Positions 43,641 through 53,222 are shown, counted from the first letter of the stretch. The stretch is DNA of 64,000 bases from Lactobacillales bacterium (GCA_015059545.1 SVAG01000004.1:90361-154360), one strand, 5' to 3'. Program-made: numbers and translations. Notes: generated from the sequence alone by a model not told the origin.

Positions 43641-43942
43641 TTTAGAATGTTCAGTTTATTCAATACTTGATGATATTGAAATGTAAAAAAATATATAATC
43701 TTAGTGTAATGACAATATTACAGTTGTTTGAGACACCATCATCACTATTGTCATCTTGTCATAAAAAGTAGTTGAAAAAAATGACTATCTTTTTAAATTC
43801 TAAAAATTTAATTTAAAATAAATATTCTTATATAATATTTAGTATACATATAATAAAAAAAACTGCATAAAATACTAAAAAATATGTATTTTAGGAGAAA
43901 ATGTCTCCTAAAATGTTGTAAAAATAGAAGAAAGGTGATAAA
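43641..43942. other. Gap upstream of the RloA gene
   Basis: AT-rich, no gene. Contains an eight-base inverted repeat TGACAATA/TATTGTCA (43710-43753), a weaker AAAAGTAGT/ACTATCTTTT stem near 43765-43795 that resembles the terminator behind RloB (both contain GTAGTTGAAAAA), TATAAT at 43831, and a perfect hairpin at 43889. Confidence 0.6.
43889..43913 (+). promoter_or_regulatory. Perfect hairpin in the RloA leader
   Basis: TTTTAGGAGA and TCTCCTAAAA, ten pairs around a five-base loop. No T run follows, so it is not a terminator. It hides an AGGAG sequence. It lies 30-57 bases before the possible starts of the RloA gene and could be an operator or an RNA control element. Confidence 0.6.
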
Positions 43943-43969
43943 ATGTATTCAGAGGGAAGGTGTTATATT

Positions 43970-45178
43970 ATGTTATTGCAATTTAAATTTAAAAACCATA
44001 AATGTTTTTATGATGAAACAATTTTAGATTTAATGGCAACTCAAGAAAAACGACACATTAATTCTACGATTGATATCAATGGGAACAAAATTTTACCAGT
44101 TATAGAAATTCATGGTGCTAACGCATCTGGTAAAAGTAGTACACTTGAAGCATTACATTTTATGTTTGAAATGATTAGAATGTCAAGCAGAATAGATATT
44201 AATAAAGATTTACCTACAGTTCCATTTGCATTTAGTGATAATACTAGAAAAGAAAATAGCGAATACGAAATTTCTATTTCTCTTAATGATTATGAATATA
44301 GATATGGCTTTTCAATGAATAAAAATGGATTTGAAGAAGAATGGTTATATAAAAAGAAATTTTCGTCATCAACTAAAGCGAATCAAAAAATAATTTTTGA
44401 AAGAATTAACGACAAAGTTGATTTTGGCAAATCTTATGAAAAATATAAAAAAACTTGGGAGCTTTTTGGAGATAGTACAAATTTAATAACAAATAAATTG
44501 CTAGTTTTAAGTAATGTAGCAATTAAAGAAGAAAAAGGAATTTTAAGAGATATTTATAATTATATTAATAAATTTAATTTTAGAATAGAAAGTGTTTTTC
44601 AACAACAAGTTAGTATTGATCTTCTAAATCAAAATAATTTGTTATATAAAAAATTTCAGAAAATAATTAACGAATTTGATCCTTGCTTGTTAGGTATCAA
44701 AATTGATGAATTAAATGATGATGCAGGTAATAAATCTTATAAAATTAGTGGTGTGCACAAAAATATAGATAATAATAAAATTCACACATTAATTCCTCTG
44801 CAACGTGAATCAGATGGTACAGTAAAAATTTTTAATATTATGCCAACAATTCTAATGAATTTGGAAATTGGAGGTTTATTGTGTATTGATGAGTTAGATG
44901 TTAAACTACATCCTTTATTATTTAAAAAAATTGTTAATATGTATAAAGATAAAAATATAAATAAAAATAATGCACAATTAATTTATACAGCACATTCGAC
45001 ATTTTTATTTAATAGTGATGATTTGAGAAGAGATCAATTGTATTTAGTTGAAAAAGACTCATTTGGAAAATCTAGATTATATTCATTATCAGAATTTAGA
45101 AATTTAAGAGTTGATGCAGATTATGAAAAAAAATATTTAACGGGGCAATTTGGCGCTATCCCATATGAAAATAAGTAG
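43970..45178 (+). CDS. RloA-type AAA ATPase (AAA15/ABC-like), defence module
   Basis: 402 aa from ATG 43970, which follows AAGGTG at seven bases and gives the family-like start MLLQFKFKNHKCFYDE; an in-frame ATG at 43943 also has AGGTG (411 aa). Walker A GANASGKSS near residue 49, then a long insertion, signature-like IPLQRESDGTVKIF, Walker B GLLCIDELDVKLH near 302, and ARYTAHST-type switch (IYTAHSTF). This is the OLD/RloA ATPase group. RloA is paired with RloB in defence loci; AAA plus TOPRIM-like pairs (OLD, PARIS) abort phage infection. RloB follows eight bases downstream. Confidence 0.85.
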   Translation: MLLQFKFKNHKCFYDETILDLMATQEKRHINSTIDINGNKILPVIEIHGANASGKSSTLEALHFMFEMIRMSSRIDINKDLPTVPFAFSDNTRKENSEYEISISLNDYEYRYGFSMNKNGFEEEWLYKKKFSSSTKANQKIIFERINDKVDFGKSYEKYKKTWELFGDSTNLITNKLLVLSNVAIKEEKGILRDIYNYINKFNFRIESVFQQQVSIDLLNQNNLLYKKFQKIINEFDPCLLGIKIDELNDDAGNKSYKISGVHKNIDNNKIHTLIPLQRESDGTVKIFNIMPTILMNLEIGGLLCIDELDVKLHPLLFKKIVNMYKDKNINKNNAQLIYTAHSTFLFNSDDLRRDQLYLVEKDSFGKSRLYSLSEFRNLRVDADYEKKYLTGQFGAIPYENK

Positions 45179-45186
45179 GTGAAAAT

Positions 45187-45879
45187 ATGGGTAGTGATAA
45201 CTTTTTTAATAAGCATAGAGAAGAAAGAAGAAAAAGGAAAGAAAACGTAGAAAGACAAAGATCTAGTAATTGGCTTGTAGTGTGTGAAGGTGCACAAACA
45301 GAACCCAACTATTTTAGGGGTGCCGTTTCAGCTATAAATGAAGGGCTAGAGGATAAATATAAATTAAAAGTTAAAATAGTTGGTAAAGGTATGAATACAA
45401 TATCTTTAGTAAAATCCGTTGAAGATTTATTAAATGATATCGATGAATATAAAACTTCTACAATACCTTATGGAAAAATATTTGTCGTTTTTGATAAAGA
45501 TAGTTTTAGTCCAGAATCTTTTGATAAAGCTGTATCTATGTGTGAAAAAAATGGGTATATTCCTTTATGGTCAAATCAAGCCATTGAATATTGGTTTTTA
45601 TTACATTTCAATTATATAGAAGCTAGAATGGATAGAACTTTATACGAAAGTAAAATAAATGAATATTTTAAAATAGCAGGATTAAAATATAAATATAGGA
45701 AAAATGATGAAGAAATTTATTCCAAATTATCTAAATATGGTTCTTTAGGACAAGCACGAAAAAATGCTTCTCGTATTCATTTAAATCATGATAAAGATAC
45801 ACCATCAAATTCAGAAAGTTGCACAACAGTTTATAAATTTTTTGAAGAGGTAGACGAAAGATTAAAAGAATTGGAATAA
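45187..45879 (+). CDS. RloB family protein (TOPRIM-like)
   Basis: 230 aa. WLVVCEGAQTEPNYFRG near residue 29 supplies the acidic E-G-x-x-TE motif and KIFVVFDKDSF near 97 the D-x-D motif of TOPRIM-like nuclease folds; SNQAIEYWFLLHF is a conserved RloB block. It is likely the effector nuclease switched by RloA. AGGTGAAAAT precedes the ATG. A strong terminator follows. Codon use has more CGA, GGG and GCC than the neighbours, which fits horizontal gain. Confidence 0.87.
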   Translation: MGSDNFFNKHREERRKRKENVERQRSSNWLVVCEGAQTEPNYFRGAVSAINEGLEDKYKLKVKIVGKGMNTISLVKSVEDLLNDIDEYKTSTIPYGKIFVVFDKDSFSPESFDKAVSMCEKNGYIPLWSNQAIEYWFLLHFNYIEARMDRTLYESKINEYFKIAGLKYKYRKNDEEIYSKLSKYGSLGQARKNASRIHLNHDKDTPSNSESCTTVYKFFEEVDERLKELE

Positions 45880-45931
45880 TTTATTATTAATGTGATATAG
45901 CTGATTTATATTTCAAGTTAAGACAATTCAT

Positions 45932-45965
45932 AAAGGTAGTTGAAAAATTAATTCAACTACCTTTT
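45932..45965 (+). terminator. Terminator of the RloAB operon
   Basis: AAAGGTAGTTGAA and TTCAACTACCTTT, 13 perfect pairs with a seven-base loop. A third copy of TTCAACTACC follows at once. Confidence 0.85.
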
Positions 45966-46083
45966 CAACTACCAAAATTTTAAATTTGATATATTTATTA
46001 ATTGAAATAAATATTTTTAAATGTAATAAAATAAAGGGAAAAGTATTTATATAAACTTTGAAGTGCATGAATGCTAACCGCCA

Positions 46084-46110
46084 CTGAAATTCTAGCTTAT
46101 ATGGCTGGAT
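46084..46110 (+). repeat. Right direct repeat of the RloAB module
   Basis: 27-base near copy of 43604-43630. The two changes turn C-G into U-G pairs, so the terminator-type hairpin is kept. Upstream bases (AAGTGCATGAATGCTAACC) also resemble the RNA at 43541. Confidence 0.8.
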
Positions 46111-46268
46111 GTTTTTTAAAATTAGGAACATAAATACTTAATTATATTTTTATAAGTTTGATAAAGTTTACTAATTTGGTATTTAAAGTCTTTTATTTTT
46201 AACTAAAATACCACAATCGATTGTTTTTTGTGGTAAAATACTTTAAAATTATATTAGGAGGTAATAAC

Positions 46269-47009
46269 ATGAGATTACTATTAAATGGTGGAGGTAGTGG
46301 AGAACAAATAGTATCTGCTATAGAAAAATTAAATGAAATAATAGATCATAATAAGCCATTATTATATGTACCACTTGCTATGGATGAAAGTGAACATCCT
46401 AATTATGATGATTGTTATGAATGGATTAGTGGTCAACTTAGAAATATATCTATTCCAAGTATTGATATGACTAGAACATTTGAAGAATTAGCTTTTAAAA
46501 ATATGGATGATTATAGTGCTATATTTATAGGTGGTGGAAATACATATAAATTATTAAAAGGTTTAAAAGAAAGTGGAGCTTTTGATAAAATAAAAGAATA
46601 TGTTATTAACGATGGTGTTGTATTTGGTGGAAGTGCAGGTTCAGTAATATTTGGTAAAGATATCAATATAATTGCAACTATGGATCCAAATGATGTAGAA
46701 CTAAATGATACTATAGGTTTTAATTGTTTAAATGGAGTCTCAATATTTCCGCATTATACTAATAAAAAATCAAGTTTAACAGAAGAACAAAATATTGAAA
46801 GACATAATAAATTTACTAAATCAATTATAGATTTTTCATTATCAGTTGGTCCAGTAATCGCATATCCAGAAGAAGATACATTATTTATTAATGGTGATAG
46901 TGTAGAAATGATAGGAGATAGAGATTATTTTCTTATAAATGAAGGCAATATTGTTAATTATCAATCAACGGATAATAAAGAAATGGATAATTTAAAAATA
47001 ATCAAATAA
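46269..47009 (+). CDS. S51 family peptidase-like protein (dipeptidase E / class I glutamine amidotransferase-like)
   Basis: 246 aa from ATG 46269 after AGGAGGTAATAAC; the upstream ATG at 46221 lies in the promoter. FIGGGNTYKLLKGLKESG and VFGGSAGSVIFG near residue 120 give the nucleophile Ser of the S51 group in the GxSAG context. These serine peptidases cleave dipeptides such as Asp-X or cyanophycin products. Specificity unknown. The promoter region has an inverted repeat that may bind a regulator. Strong terminator after. Confidence 0.85.
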   Translation: MRLLLNGGGSGEQIVSAIEKLNEIIDHNKPLLYVPLAMDESEHPNYDDCYEWISGQLRNISIPSIDMTRTFEELAFKNMDDYSAIFIGGGNTYKLLKGLKESGAFDKIKEYVINDGVVFGGSAGSVIFGKDINIIATMDPNDVELNDTIGFNCLNGVSIFPHYTNKKSSLTEEQNIERHNKFTKSIIDFSLSVGPVIAYPEEDTLFINGDSVEMIGDRDYFLINEGNIVNYQSTDNKEMDNLKIIK

Positions 47010-47037
47010 TATCTAGTTTATACTAGATATTTTTTTA
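47008..47037 (+). terminator. Terminator after the S51-like gene
   Basis: ATATCTAGT and ACTAGATAT arms around TTAT, then T run. The same stem recurs at 48778 and 51400. Confidence 0.85.
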
Positions 47038-47117
47038 TGAAAATACATAAATTACCATAAAATAATTGCAAAAATATAGATACATGATATAATAAATAAG
47101 CAAAAGGACGTTTTATT

Positions 47118-48779
47118 ATGAGGATTGAAGAGAAAATTAAGTGTTTAAATGAATTAACACAATTAATTACAACAAATGTATTTAGTTTAGCTGATATAAG
47201 AAGAGTATCAGATAGTTTTTTTTCAAAGTATGTTGATTTATTGCATATTGGAAGAATTGAAATAGTTTCAAATACTCCAAAATCTATATATGATCGACAA
47301 TTAGTTGAAAATAAAATAATTGCGTATTCTAGTAATAATGTATCGGACGAATTTATTGTGAAAAGAAATGAAGTTGTTAATGCAGAAAATAAAGGAACTT
47401 CAAATGTATTAGTGTATCCAATAAAAGGTTATACATTTAAAGAAGATGAAATTGAATTTATACTTAATGTAGTTTCATTATTTCATTTATATTTTGCTAA
47501 AAAAAGATTAGAATTTTTAATTGAAGAAACAAGATATAAAGATTCATTAACAAATGTATTAAATGTTGCGGGTTTAAATAAGTTTTTTAGTGCTATAAAT
47601 AATTCAAATGAATATGTATATATTTTTAGTAATATTAAAAACTTTAAATATATAAATACTATATACAGTAGAGAAGATGCAGATAAAATATTAATTGCAT
47701 ATACACAAAAACTATCATCACTATTGGAAGATTCTGAAGCACTATGTAGACAGGGTGGAGATAGTTTTATATCTTTAGTAAAACAAGAAAATTTAAAAAA
47801 ATATTTAAAAAAATTAGAACATGTTAGTATTAAATTTAAAGAAGATAATTTAGATTTATCTTCAACGATAGGATACTATGAAAATAAAGAAGGTTTACCT
47901 TTAAGTGATTCTATTGAACTTGCTAATACAGCATATGCAATCGCAAAAAGAAAAAATGTAAGTATCTTTAAATGTACAGAAGAATTAAATCAAAAAATGA
48001 TAAGAGAAAAAATTGTTAAAGCTGAAATAGTAAATGCACTTAAAAATGGAGAATTTATTAATCATTATCAACCAAAAGTAGATTCTTCTAAAGATGAATT
48101 ATGTGGTGCAGAAGCACTTGTAAGATGGAATAAAAATGGTAATTTAGTCTTCCCAAAAGATTTTATTCCAATATTAGAAAAAGAAGATAGTATAATTGAT
48201 TTAGATTATTATGTATTAACTAAAGCATGTCATGATATAAAAGAGTGGGAAAGCTTAGGATTAGAACCAGTAAAAGTAAGTGTTAACTTTTCTATGAAAC
48301 ATCTAGATGATAATAATGCTGCTAAAAAAATAATTAAAATAATAAACCAATATGGTGTAGATCCTAAATATATAGAAATAGAATTAACAGAATTAACAAA
48401 TATAGAAAATATTACAAAAATGAATAAGTTTATGAGTTCACTTCAAAAAAATAATATATCAGTTTCAATGGATGATTTTGGGTCAGGATATTCTTCAATT
48501 AGATTATTAAAAGAACTAAATTATGATATTGTTAAATTAGATAGAGGTTTAATTGATAGTTTACACAATGATCAAAAGAAATTAATTATCTTAAGAAATA
48601 TAATAACAATGTTAAATGAAATAGATATTGATGTTATTGCTGAAGGTGTTGAAACTAAAGAACAAATAGATGTATTAATTGAATATGGTTGTAAAAGAGT
48701 ACAAGGATACTATTATGATAAACCACTTGAAGTTAAAGAATTTGTAAAAAGATTAGAATCTAAAAATTATAAAAAATAA
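47118..48779 (+). CDS. Degenerate-GGDEF plus EAL cyclic-di-GMP phosphodiesterase
   Basis: 553 aa, no membrane segment. Residues 1-135 form a GAF-like sensor part. The GGDEF domain has RQGGDSF near residue 210 instead of GGDEF, so it probably does not make c-di-GMP. The EAL domain is intact: GAEALVRW near 330, SVNFSMKHL (Asn), IELTELT, SMDDFGSGYSSI, VKLDRGLI and IAEGVETKEQ, with all metal ligands and the catalytic Lys-Glu context. It should hydrolyse c-di-GMP to pGpG in the cytosol. The partner cyclase may be the gene at 51527. Confidence 0.88.
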   Translation: MRIEEKIKCLNELTQLITTNVFSLADIRRVSDSFFSKYVDLLHIGRIEIVSNTPKSIYDRQLVENKIIAYSSNNVSDEFIVKRNEVVNAENKGTSNVLVYPIKGYTFKEDEIEFILNVVSLFHLYFAKKRLEFLIEETRYKDSLTNVLNVAGLNKFFSAINNSNEYVYIFSNIKNFKYINTIYSREDADKILIAYTQKLSSLLEDSEALCRQGGDSFISLVKQENLKKYLKKLEHVSIKFKEDNLDLSSTIGYYENKEGLPLSDSIELANTAYAIAKRKNVSIFKCTEELNQKMIREKIVKAEIVNALKNGEFINHYQPKVDSSKDELCGAEALVRWNKNGNLVFPKDFIPILEKEDSIIDLDYYVLTKACHDIKEWESLGLEPVKVSVNFSMKHLDDNNAAKKIIKIINQYGVDPKYIEIELTELTNIENITKMNKFMSSLQKNNISVSMDDFGSGYSSIRLLKELNYDIVKLDRGLIDSLHNDQKKLIILRNIITMLNEIDIDVIAEGVETKEQIDVLIEYGCKRVQGYYYDKPLEVKEFVKRLESKNYKK

Positions 48780-48804
48780 TATCTAGTTATGACTAGATTT
48801 TTTT
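48778..48804 (+). terminator. Terminator after the EAL gene
   Basis: ATCTAGT and ACTAGAT arms with TATG loop, T run. Confidence 0.8.
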
Positions 48805-48862
48805 ATTAATTTACTTTTAAATAAATTTATTGTATTATAGAATTAATAAGGATGGTGTAAAT

Positions 48863-51394
48863 ATGATAGAACTTTTAAATGTGTCTAAAACTTATAAATC
48901 TAAAAAAAGTAAAAATACTAAAGCTTTAGATAATGTTTCAATCACATTTGATGATAAGGGTATAACTTTTATATTAGGTAAAAGTGGTAGTGGTAAATCA
49001 ACATTACTTAATATTATAGGTGGACTTGATAAATATGATTCAGGAGATATGGTAATTCTTGGAAAAAGTAGTAAAGATTTTACACAAGCAGATTTTGATT
49101 CTTATAGAAATACTTATGTAGGTTTCATATTTCAAGAATTTAATATTTTAGAAGATTATGATGTATATGAAAATATAGTACTTGCACTACAACTTCAAAA
49201 AAAGGAAGTAAATGAAAGTGAAGTAGATGAATTATTAGATAGATTAGAATTAAAAGAATTAAAGAAAAGAAAAGTAAATGAATTATCAGGAGGACAAAAA
49301 CAAAGAGTTGCGATAGCACGTGCTTTAATTAAAAATCCTAAAATAATTTTAGCTGATGAACCAACTGGAAACTTAGACAGTAAAACTGGAAATCAAGTAA
49401 TGGAACTTTTAAAAGAAATAGCTAAAGAAAAACTAGTAGTTATTGTATCTCATGATGAAGAATATGCTAAAACATATGGAGATAGAATAATAGAAATAAA
49501 AGATGGTCAAATTATAAACGATACTAAAGAAGTAAAGAAAAGTAATACTAATCAAAATACATATAAAACTATTAAATCATATCTTCCATTTAAAGATGGA
49601 TTTAAATTAGGAGCAGGAAGTTTAAAACATAAAAAAGTAAAACTATTATTTACTATTTTTCTTACAGTAGCAACACTTGGATTTTTAAGTTGTGCTGATA
49701 CATTATCAAGTTATAAATTTAGTGTAGGACATGCTAAATATGTAAGTGAAAAAAAAGAACAATTTATTCAAATAGAAAAAAAACATATTTTTAAAGACAA
49801 ATATGGTTATAACAATATAACTCTTCTTTCAATGGATGATGAATCAATAAAGGAAATAAAAAATAAAATAAATAAAGAAAGTTATGATGTTTATAAATAT
49901 AATGATACATATGACGGAGAAGCAGTTAGTATAGGTAGAATTTTACATATTGAAAATGATACATCATATGATCCTGCTGAAATAGTTGTTACAACAGATA
50001 TATCTAAAATAATAAAAGAAAATGTAAAAGGTAGAATGCCTAGTGCTAGTAACGAAATTGTTATTTCTAATCATGTAGCAAATCAAATAATTAAAAATGG
50101 CGTAGAAGTACATGAATATGTAGTAAAAAATGAATTTAAACAATCTAAAATATTTAAACCAAATACATTTGATGAAATATTAAATTCAAAATATAATTAT
50201 TATTTTGGAAACAAAACAAAAGTTAAAATTGTAGGTATTATAGATTATAATTTAAATAAAAGTGATAGAGAATATAAAAATAATGTACTTAATAAAATAT
50301 ATGTATCTCCAAATTTTATAAAAGATTTTAAACAAGATGATTTAATTACTTTAACGTCTTCACTACAGGCACAAGTAATAGTAGAAGGTATAAGTGTTAA
50401 TAAAAATAATCAAATAGGAGCTTACAGAGAATCAACTATATTAAATCATCAAGTAGAATATTTTGATGGTACAAAATGGAAAAAGACAAGTAGTTTAAAA
50501 GATAATGAAGTAATACTTCATGTTGATCAAATTGCTAATGGATATAATTATCATGAAGATTTAAATAACTATATTAATAGAAGTAATGGTGATTATTCAG
50601 TTTTAACAAAAAAATTTATGGCTAATTATATAAAAGAAAAAAATCTTATAGGTAAAAAAGCAGATTTAAAACTTTATTATGATAGTTATGAAGGAGACTT
50701 ATTAAAAGAATTTAAAGACTTTACTATAATTGGAGTTTATTATGATGATATGCATTGTAATAGTGGTCAAAATGGTAATGATTGTATAAATTATTCAGTA
50801 AATTATTTTTCTAAAAATATATTAGGTGAATATATTCAAAAACAATTAGATAGAACAAGTATATTATATCCAATGACTAATAGAAGTGACTTTAAAAAGA
50901 CAACAGATATGTTTCCTGTAGAAAGTGAATTAGCAATTAAATCAACTTATAGTGAAAAATTATATGATGAAAAATTAGTGCTTGATTCAATAAAGAAATT
51001 AGCTTTCTATGCAAGTTTAGTTTTCTTAGTATTTACAATTTTCTTAATTATTAATTTTATGCTTACTAGTATAAGTTATCGTAAAAAAGAAATTGGTGTT
51101 TTAAGAGCACTTGGTTCTAGAAGTAGAGACGTTATGAAAATATTCCTATGGGAAGGAGTTGTACTTTCATTAATATCTGGTACAATTGCTTCGATATTAC
51201 TAGTTATAGTATCTGATATAATGAATTCATTTATTATGAATACAACAGGTATGTTAACAACACCATTTATAGTAGGTATCAGACAATTTGTTGTTATATA
51301 CTTCTTAGTATTTGCAGTTACTATTATATCTAGTATTTTACCAATATTTAGAATTTCTAAAATGAAACCAATAGATGCTATTTTAAATAAATAA
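48863..51394 (+). CDS. ABC transporter, ATPase and FtsX-like permease fused
   Basis: 843 aa from ATG 48863 after GGATGGTGTAAAT; an in-frame ATG at 48830 is in the promoter. N-terminal ATPase: Walker A GKSGSGKST near residue 38, LSGGQKQR near 140, ILADEP near 160, H-loop VSHDEE. A membrane segment near 270 begins the permease, followed by a 430-residue extracytoplasmic region with a Cys pair (MHCNSGQNGNDC), and three more segments at 710-830 with IGVLRALGSRSRDVMKIFLWEG, the FtsX signature. This MacB/LolCDE-like type moves peptides, lipids or drives envelope enzymes by mechanotransmission. Substrate unknown. Confidence 0.9.
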   Translation: MIELLNVSKTYKSKKSKNTKALDNVSITFDDKGITFILGKSGSGKSTLLNIIGGLDKYDSGDMVILGKSSKDFTQADFDSYRNTYVGFIFQEFNILEDYDVYENIVLALQLQKKEVNESEVDELLDRLELKELKKRKVNELSGGQKQRVAIARALIKNPKIILADEPTGNLDSKTGNQVMELLKEIAKEKLVVIVSHDEEYAKTYGDRIIEIKDGQIINDTKEVKKSNTNQNTYKTIKSYLPFKDGFKLGAGSLKHKKVKLLFTIFLTVATLGFLSCADTLSSYKFSVGHAKYVSEKKEQFIQIEKKHIFKDKYGYNNITLLSMDDESIKEIKNKINKESYDVYKYNDTYDGEAVSIGRILHIENDTSYDPAEIVVTTDISKIIKENVKGRMPSASNEIVISNHVANQIIKNGVEVHEYVVKNEFKQSKIFKPNTFDEILNSKYNYYFGNKTKVKIVGIIDYNLNKSDREYKNNVLNKIYVSPNFIKDFKQDDLITLTSSLQAQVIVEGISVNKNNQIGAYRESTILNHQVEYFDGTKWKKTSSLKDNEVILHVDQIANGYNYHEDLNNYINRSNGDYSVLTKKFMANYIKEKNLIGKKADLKLYYDSYEGDLLKEFKDFTIIGVYYDDMHCNSGQNGNDCINYSVNYFSKNILGEYIQKQLDRTSILYPMTNRSDFKKTTDMFPVESELAIKSTYSEKLYDEKLVLDSIKKLAFYASLVFLVFTIFLIINFMLTSISYRKKEIGVLRALGSRSRDVMKIFLWEGVVLSLISGTIASILLVIVSDIMNSFIMNTTGMLTTPFIVGIRQFVVIYFLVFAVTIISSILPIFRISKMKPIDAILNK

Positions 51395-51399
51395 TAAAA

Positions 51400-51428
51400 A
51401 TATCTAGTTTATACTAGATTTTTTTTAT
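51400..51428 (+). terminator. Terminator after the fused ABC transporter
   Basis: ATCTAGT and ACTAGAT arms around TTAT, T run; same stem as at 47008. Confidence 0.8.
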
Positions 51429-51526
51429 AAATTGTTTAATTTTACTTTAAAAAAAACTCAATTTGTTTTATACTTGAATATATAGAAGGTGATATTATCA
51501 AAAAGGCTATTAAAAGAAATAAATTT

Positions 51527-53113
51527 ATGTTTATATATATTTTTCTTTTAATAATATCAATTATTACAGTTTGTATAGGTTTAAAAGATGAAAAGTTTAC
51601 TAAACAAAATAAATATAAGAATTTTGAAGATAATTGGTATTCAGAAAAAGAAGAAGTAAATTTAGAAGAAATATATAAATATAAAGAAGTAACTAAAAAA
51701 CTTCCTAAAATGGAAAAAGATGAACATTTATATATATTTGTAAAAAGTATAATGGTAGATGTTTATGTAGAAAATGAAAAAATTTATAGTTATAAAGATT
51801 ATAATAAAAATCTGTTTGGTAAAACACCTGGTTCTTATTTTATAGATTTACATATTAATAGAAATTATTCAGAAAAAGAAATAAAATTAAAAATAGATAA
51901 TGTGTATAATGATAAAAGTGGTAAAATATCAAGTGTTTATTTTGGTAACTCTGGAAATATAGTATCAGAATTTGTATTTAAACACTTATCAGGAATAATA
52001 TTATCAGTAGTTATTATATTTATAGGTATTATTTATTTCTCATTATATTTTATCTTAAGAATGCATAAACTTACTAGTATGAGATTATTTAATTTAGGAG
52101 TATTCGCAATATTTATGGGACTATTTATGTTAACAGACTCTAAATGTTTACAAATATTAAGTGGTAATGAATATGCATATCATATGGTAGCAGAAATATG
52201 TATGCTACTAATAGTAGTACCTATAATGCAATTTTTAGGTAGAGCATATCAAAGTAGTAGTAATAAAAAAATAATAAATGCTTTATCTATATTAGGAATA
52301 ATGAATTTTGTAATATGTTATATATTAAATTTAATTAATATATGTGATTTTCATGAAACAATATTTATAACACATGGAACATATATATTATGTGTTATAT
52401 ATATACTATATCTATGTATTAAATCATTAATACATAAAAATAAAAGTGAAAAAATACATAATATAGGATTACTATTTATATGTATTGGATCAATAGTTGA
52501 TATTATATTATTTTATTTCTTTGCTGTTGTAGAATCATCTTTCTTTACTAGATTAGGAGTATTAATATTCCTATGTTTAGAAGGATATCAATTCTCACAA
52601 GATTTCTTATATTTATATAGAAATCAACAAAGAACATCACTATTACAAAAATTAGCATATGAAGATGGATTAACAAGTTTATTAAATAGAACATCATATA
52701 TAAATGATGTAGAAAAATTAAAAAATAATGATAAAGGATTAATAGCTATATTTGATGTTAATGATCTTAAAAAAGTAAATGATAAATATGGTCATACAGA
52801 AGGAGATAATTTAATATTAACAGTCTCATCTGCTATTAATGAATATTTCTCTAAAATAGGGAAGTGCTACCGTATAGGTGGAGATGAATTTGTCTTTATA
52901 TCAGAAGAAAATATAGAAAATGAATTTAATAAAGCATATAAAAAAATTATAAACTATTTAAATAGATATAATAAAAATAGTGATAAAAAATATAATATAG
53001 GTATTGCTATGGGATATTCTTTAATTACTAAAAATAATAAAATAGAAAATGCTTATACATTAGCAGATAAGAATATGTATAAAAATAAAAAGCAAATGAA
53101 AAAAAATAAATAA
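51527..53113 (+). CDS. Membrane GGDEF diguanylate cyclase (7TM-type sensor)
   Basis: 528 aa from the ATG at 51527. One N-terminal membrane segment, a 110-residue extracytoplasmic beta domain, seven membrane segments (about 155-365) like 7TMR-DISM sensors, then a GGDEF domain: YEDGLTSLLNRTSY, AIFDVNDLKKVNDKYGHTEGDN and RIGGDEFVFIS near residue 448, fully intact. It should make c-di-GMP. The only good ribosome site (AGAAGGTGATATT) stands 30 bases upstream in frame before ATC, and adding those ten residues (IKKAIKRNKF) gives the expected positive N-terminus, so translation may begin at 51497 with a non-AUG codon. Confidence 0.88.
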   Translation: MFIYIFLLIISIITVCIGLKDEKFTKQNKYKNFEDNWYSEKEEVNLEEIYKYKEVTKKLPKMEKDEHLYIFVKSIMVDVYVENEKIYSYKDYNKNLFGKTPGSYFIDLHINRNYSEKEIKLKIDNVYNDKSGKISSVYFGNSGNIVSEFVFKHLSGIILSVVIIFIGIIYFSLYFILRMHKLTSMRLFNLGVFAIFMGLFMLTDSKCLQILSGNEYAYHMVAEICMLLIVVPIMQFLGRAYQSSSNKKIINALSILGIMNFVICYILNLINICDFHETIFITHGTYILCVIYILYLCIKSLIHKNKSEKIHNIGLLFICIGSIVDIILFYFFAVVESSFFTRLGVLIFLCLEGYQFSQDFLYLYRNQQRTSLLQKLAYEDGLTSLLNRTSYINDVEKLKNNDKGLIAIFDVNDLKKVNDKYGHTEGDNLILTVSSAINEYFSKIGKCYRIGGDEFVFISEENIENEFNKAYKKIINYLNRYNKNSDKKYNIGIAMGYSLITKNNKIENAYTLADKNMYKNKKQMKKNK

Positions 53114-53137
53114 ATCTCTTTTAATAGAGATTTTTTA
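53112..53137 (+). terminator. Terminator after the GGDEF gene
   Basis: AAATCTCT and AGAGATTT arms around TTTAAT, T run. The same hairpin recurs at 55226. Confidence 0.8.
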
Positions 53138-53222
53138 TTAGGAATATAAACAAATTAAAATCTTTTAATTCATTTTAATTTATGGTATATTATTTATATA
53201 ATATAAACATTGAGGTGTTAAA

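Larger units (their letters stand above)
45880..46268. other. Gap between RloB and the S51-like peptidase
   Basis: Contains the RloB terminator (45932), a degenerate copy of the 3' part of the small RNA at 43541 (about 46060-46117), an inverted repeat ACCACAA/TTGTGGT (46210-46234) overlapping a possible -10 TAAAAT (46234-46239) for the next gene. No reading frame is supported. Confidence 0.6.
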
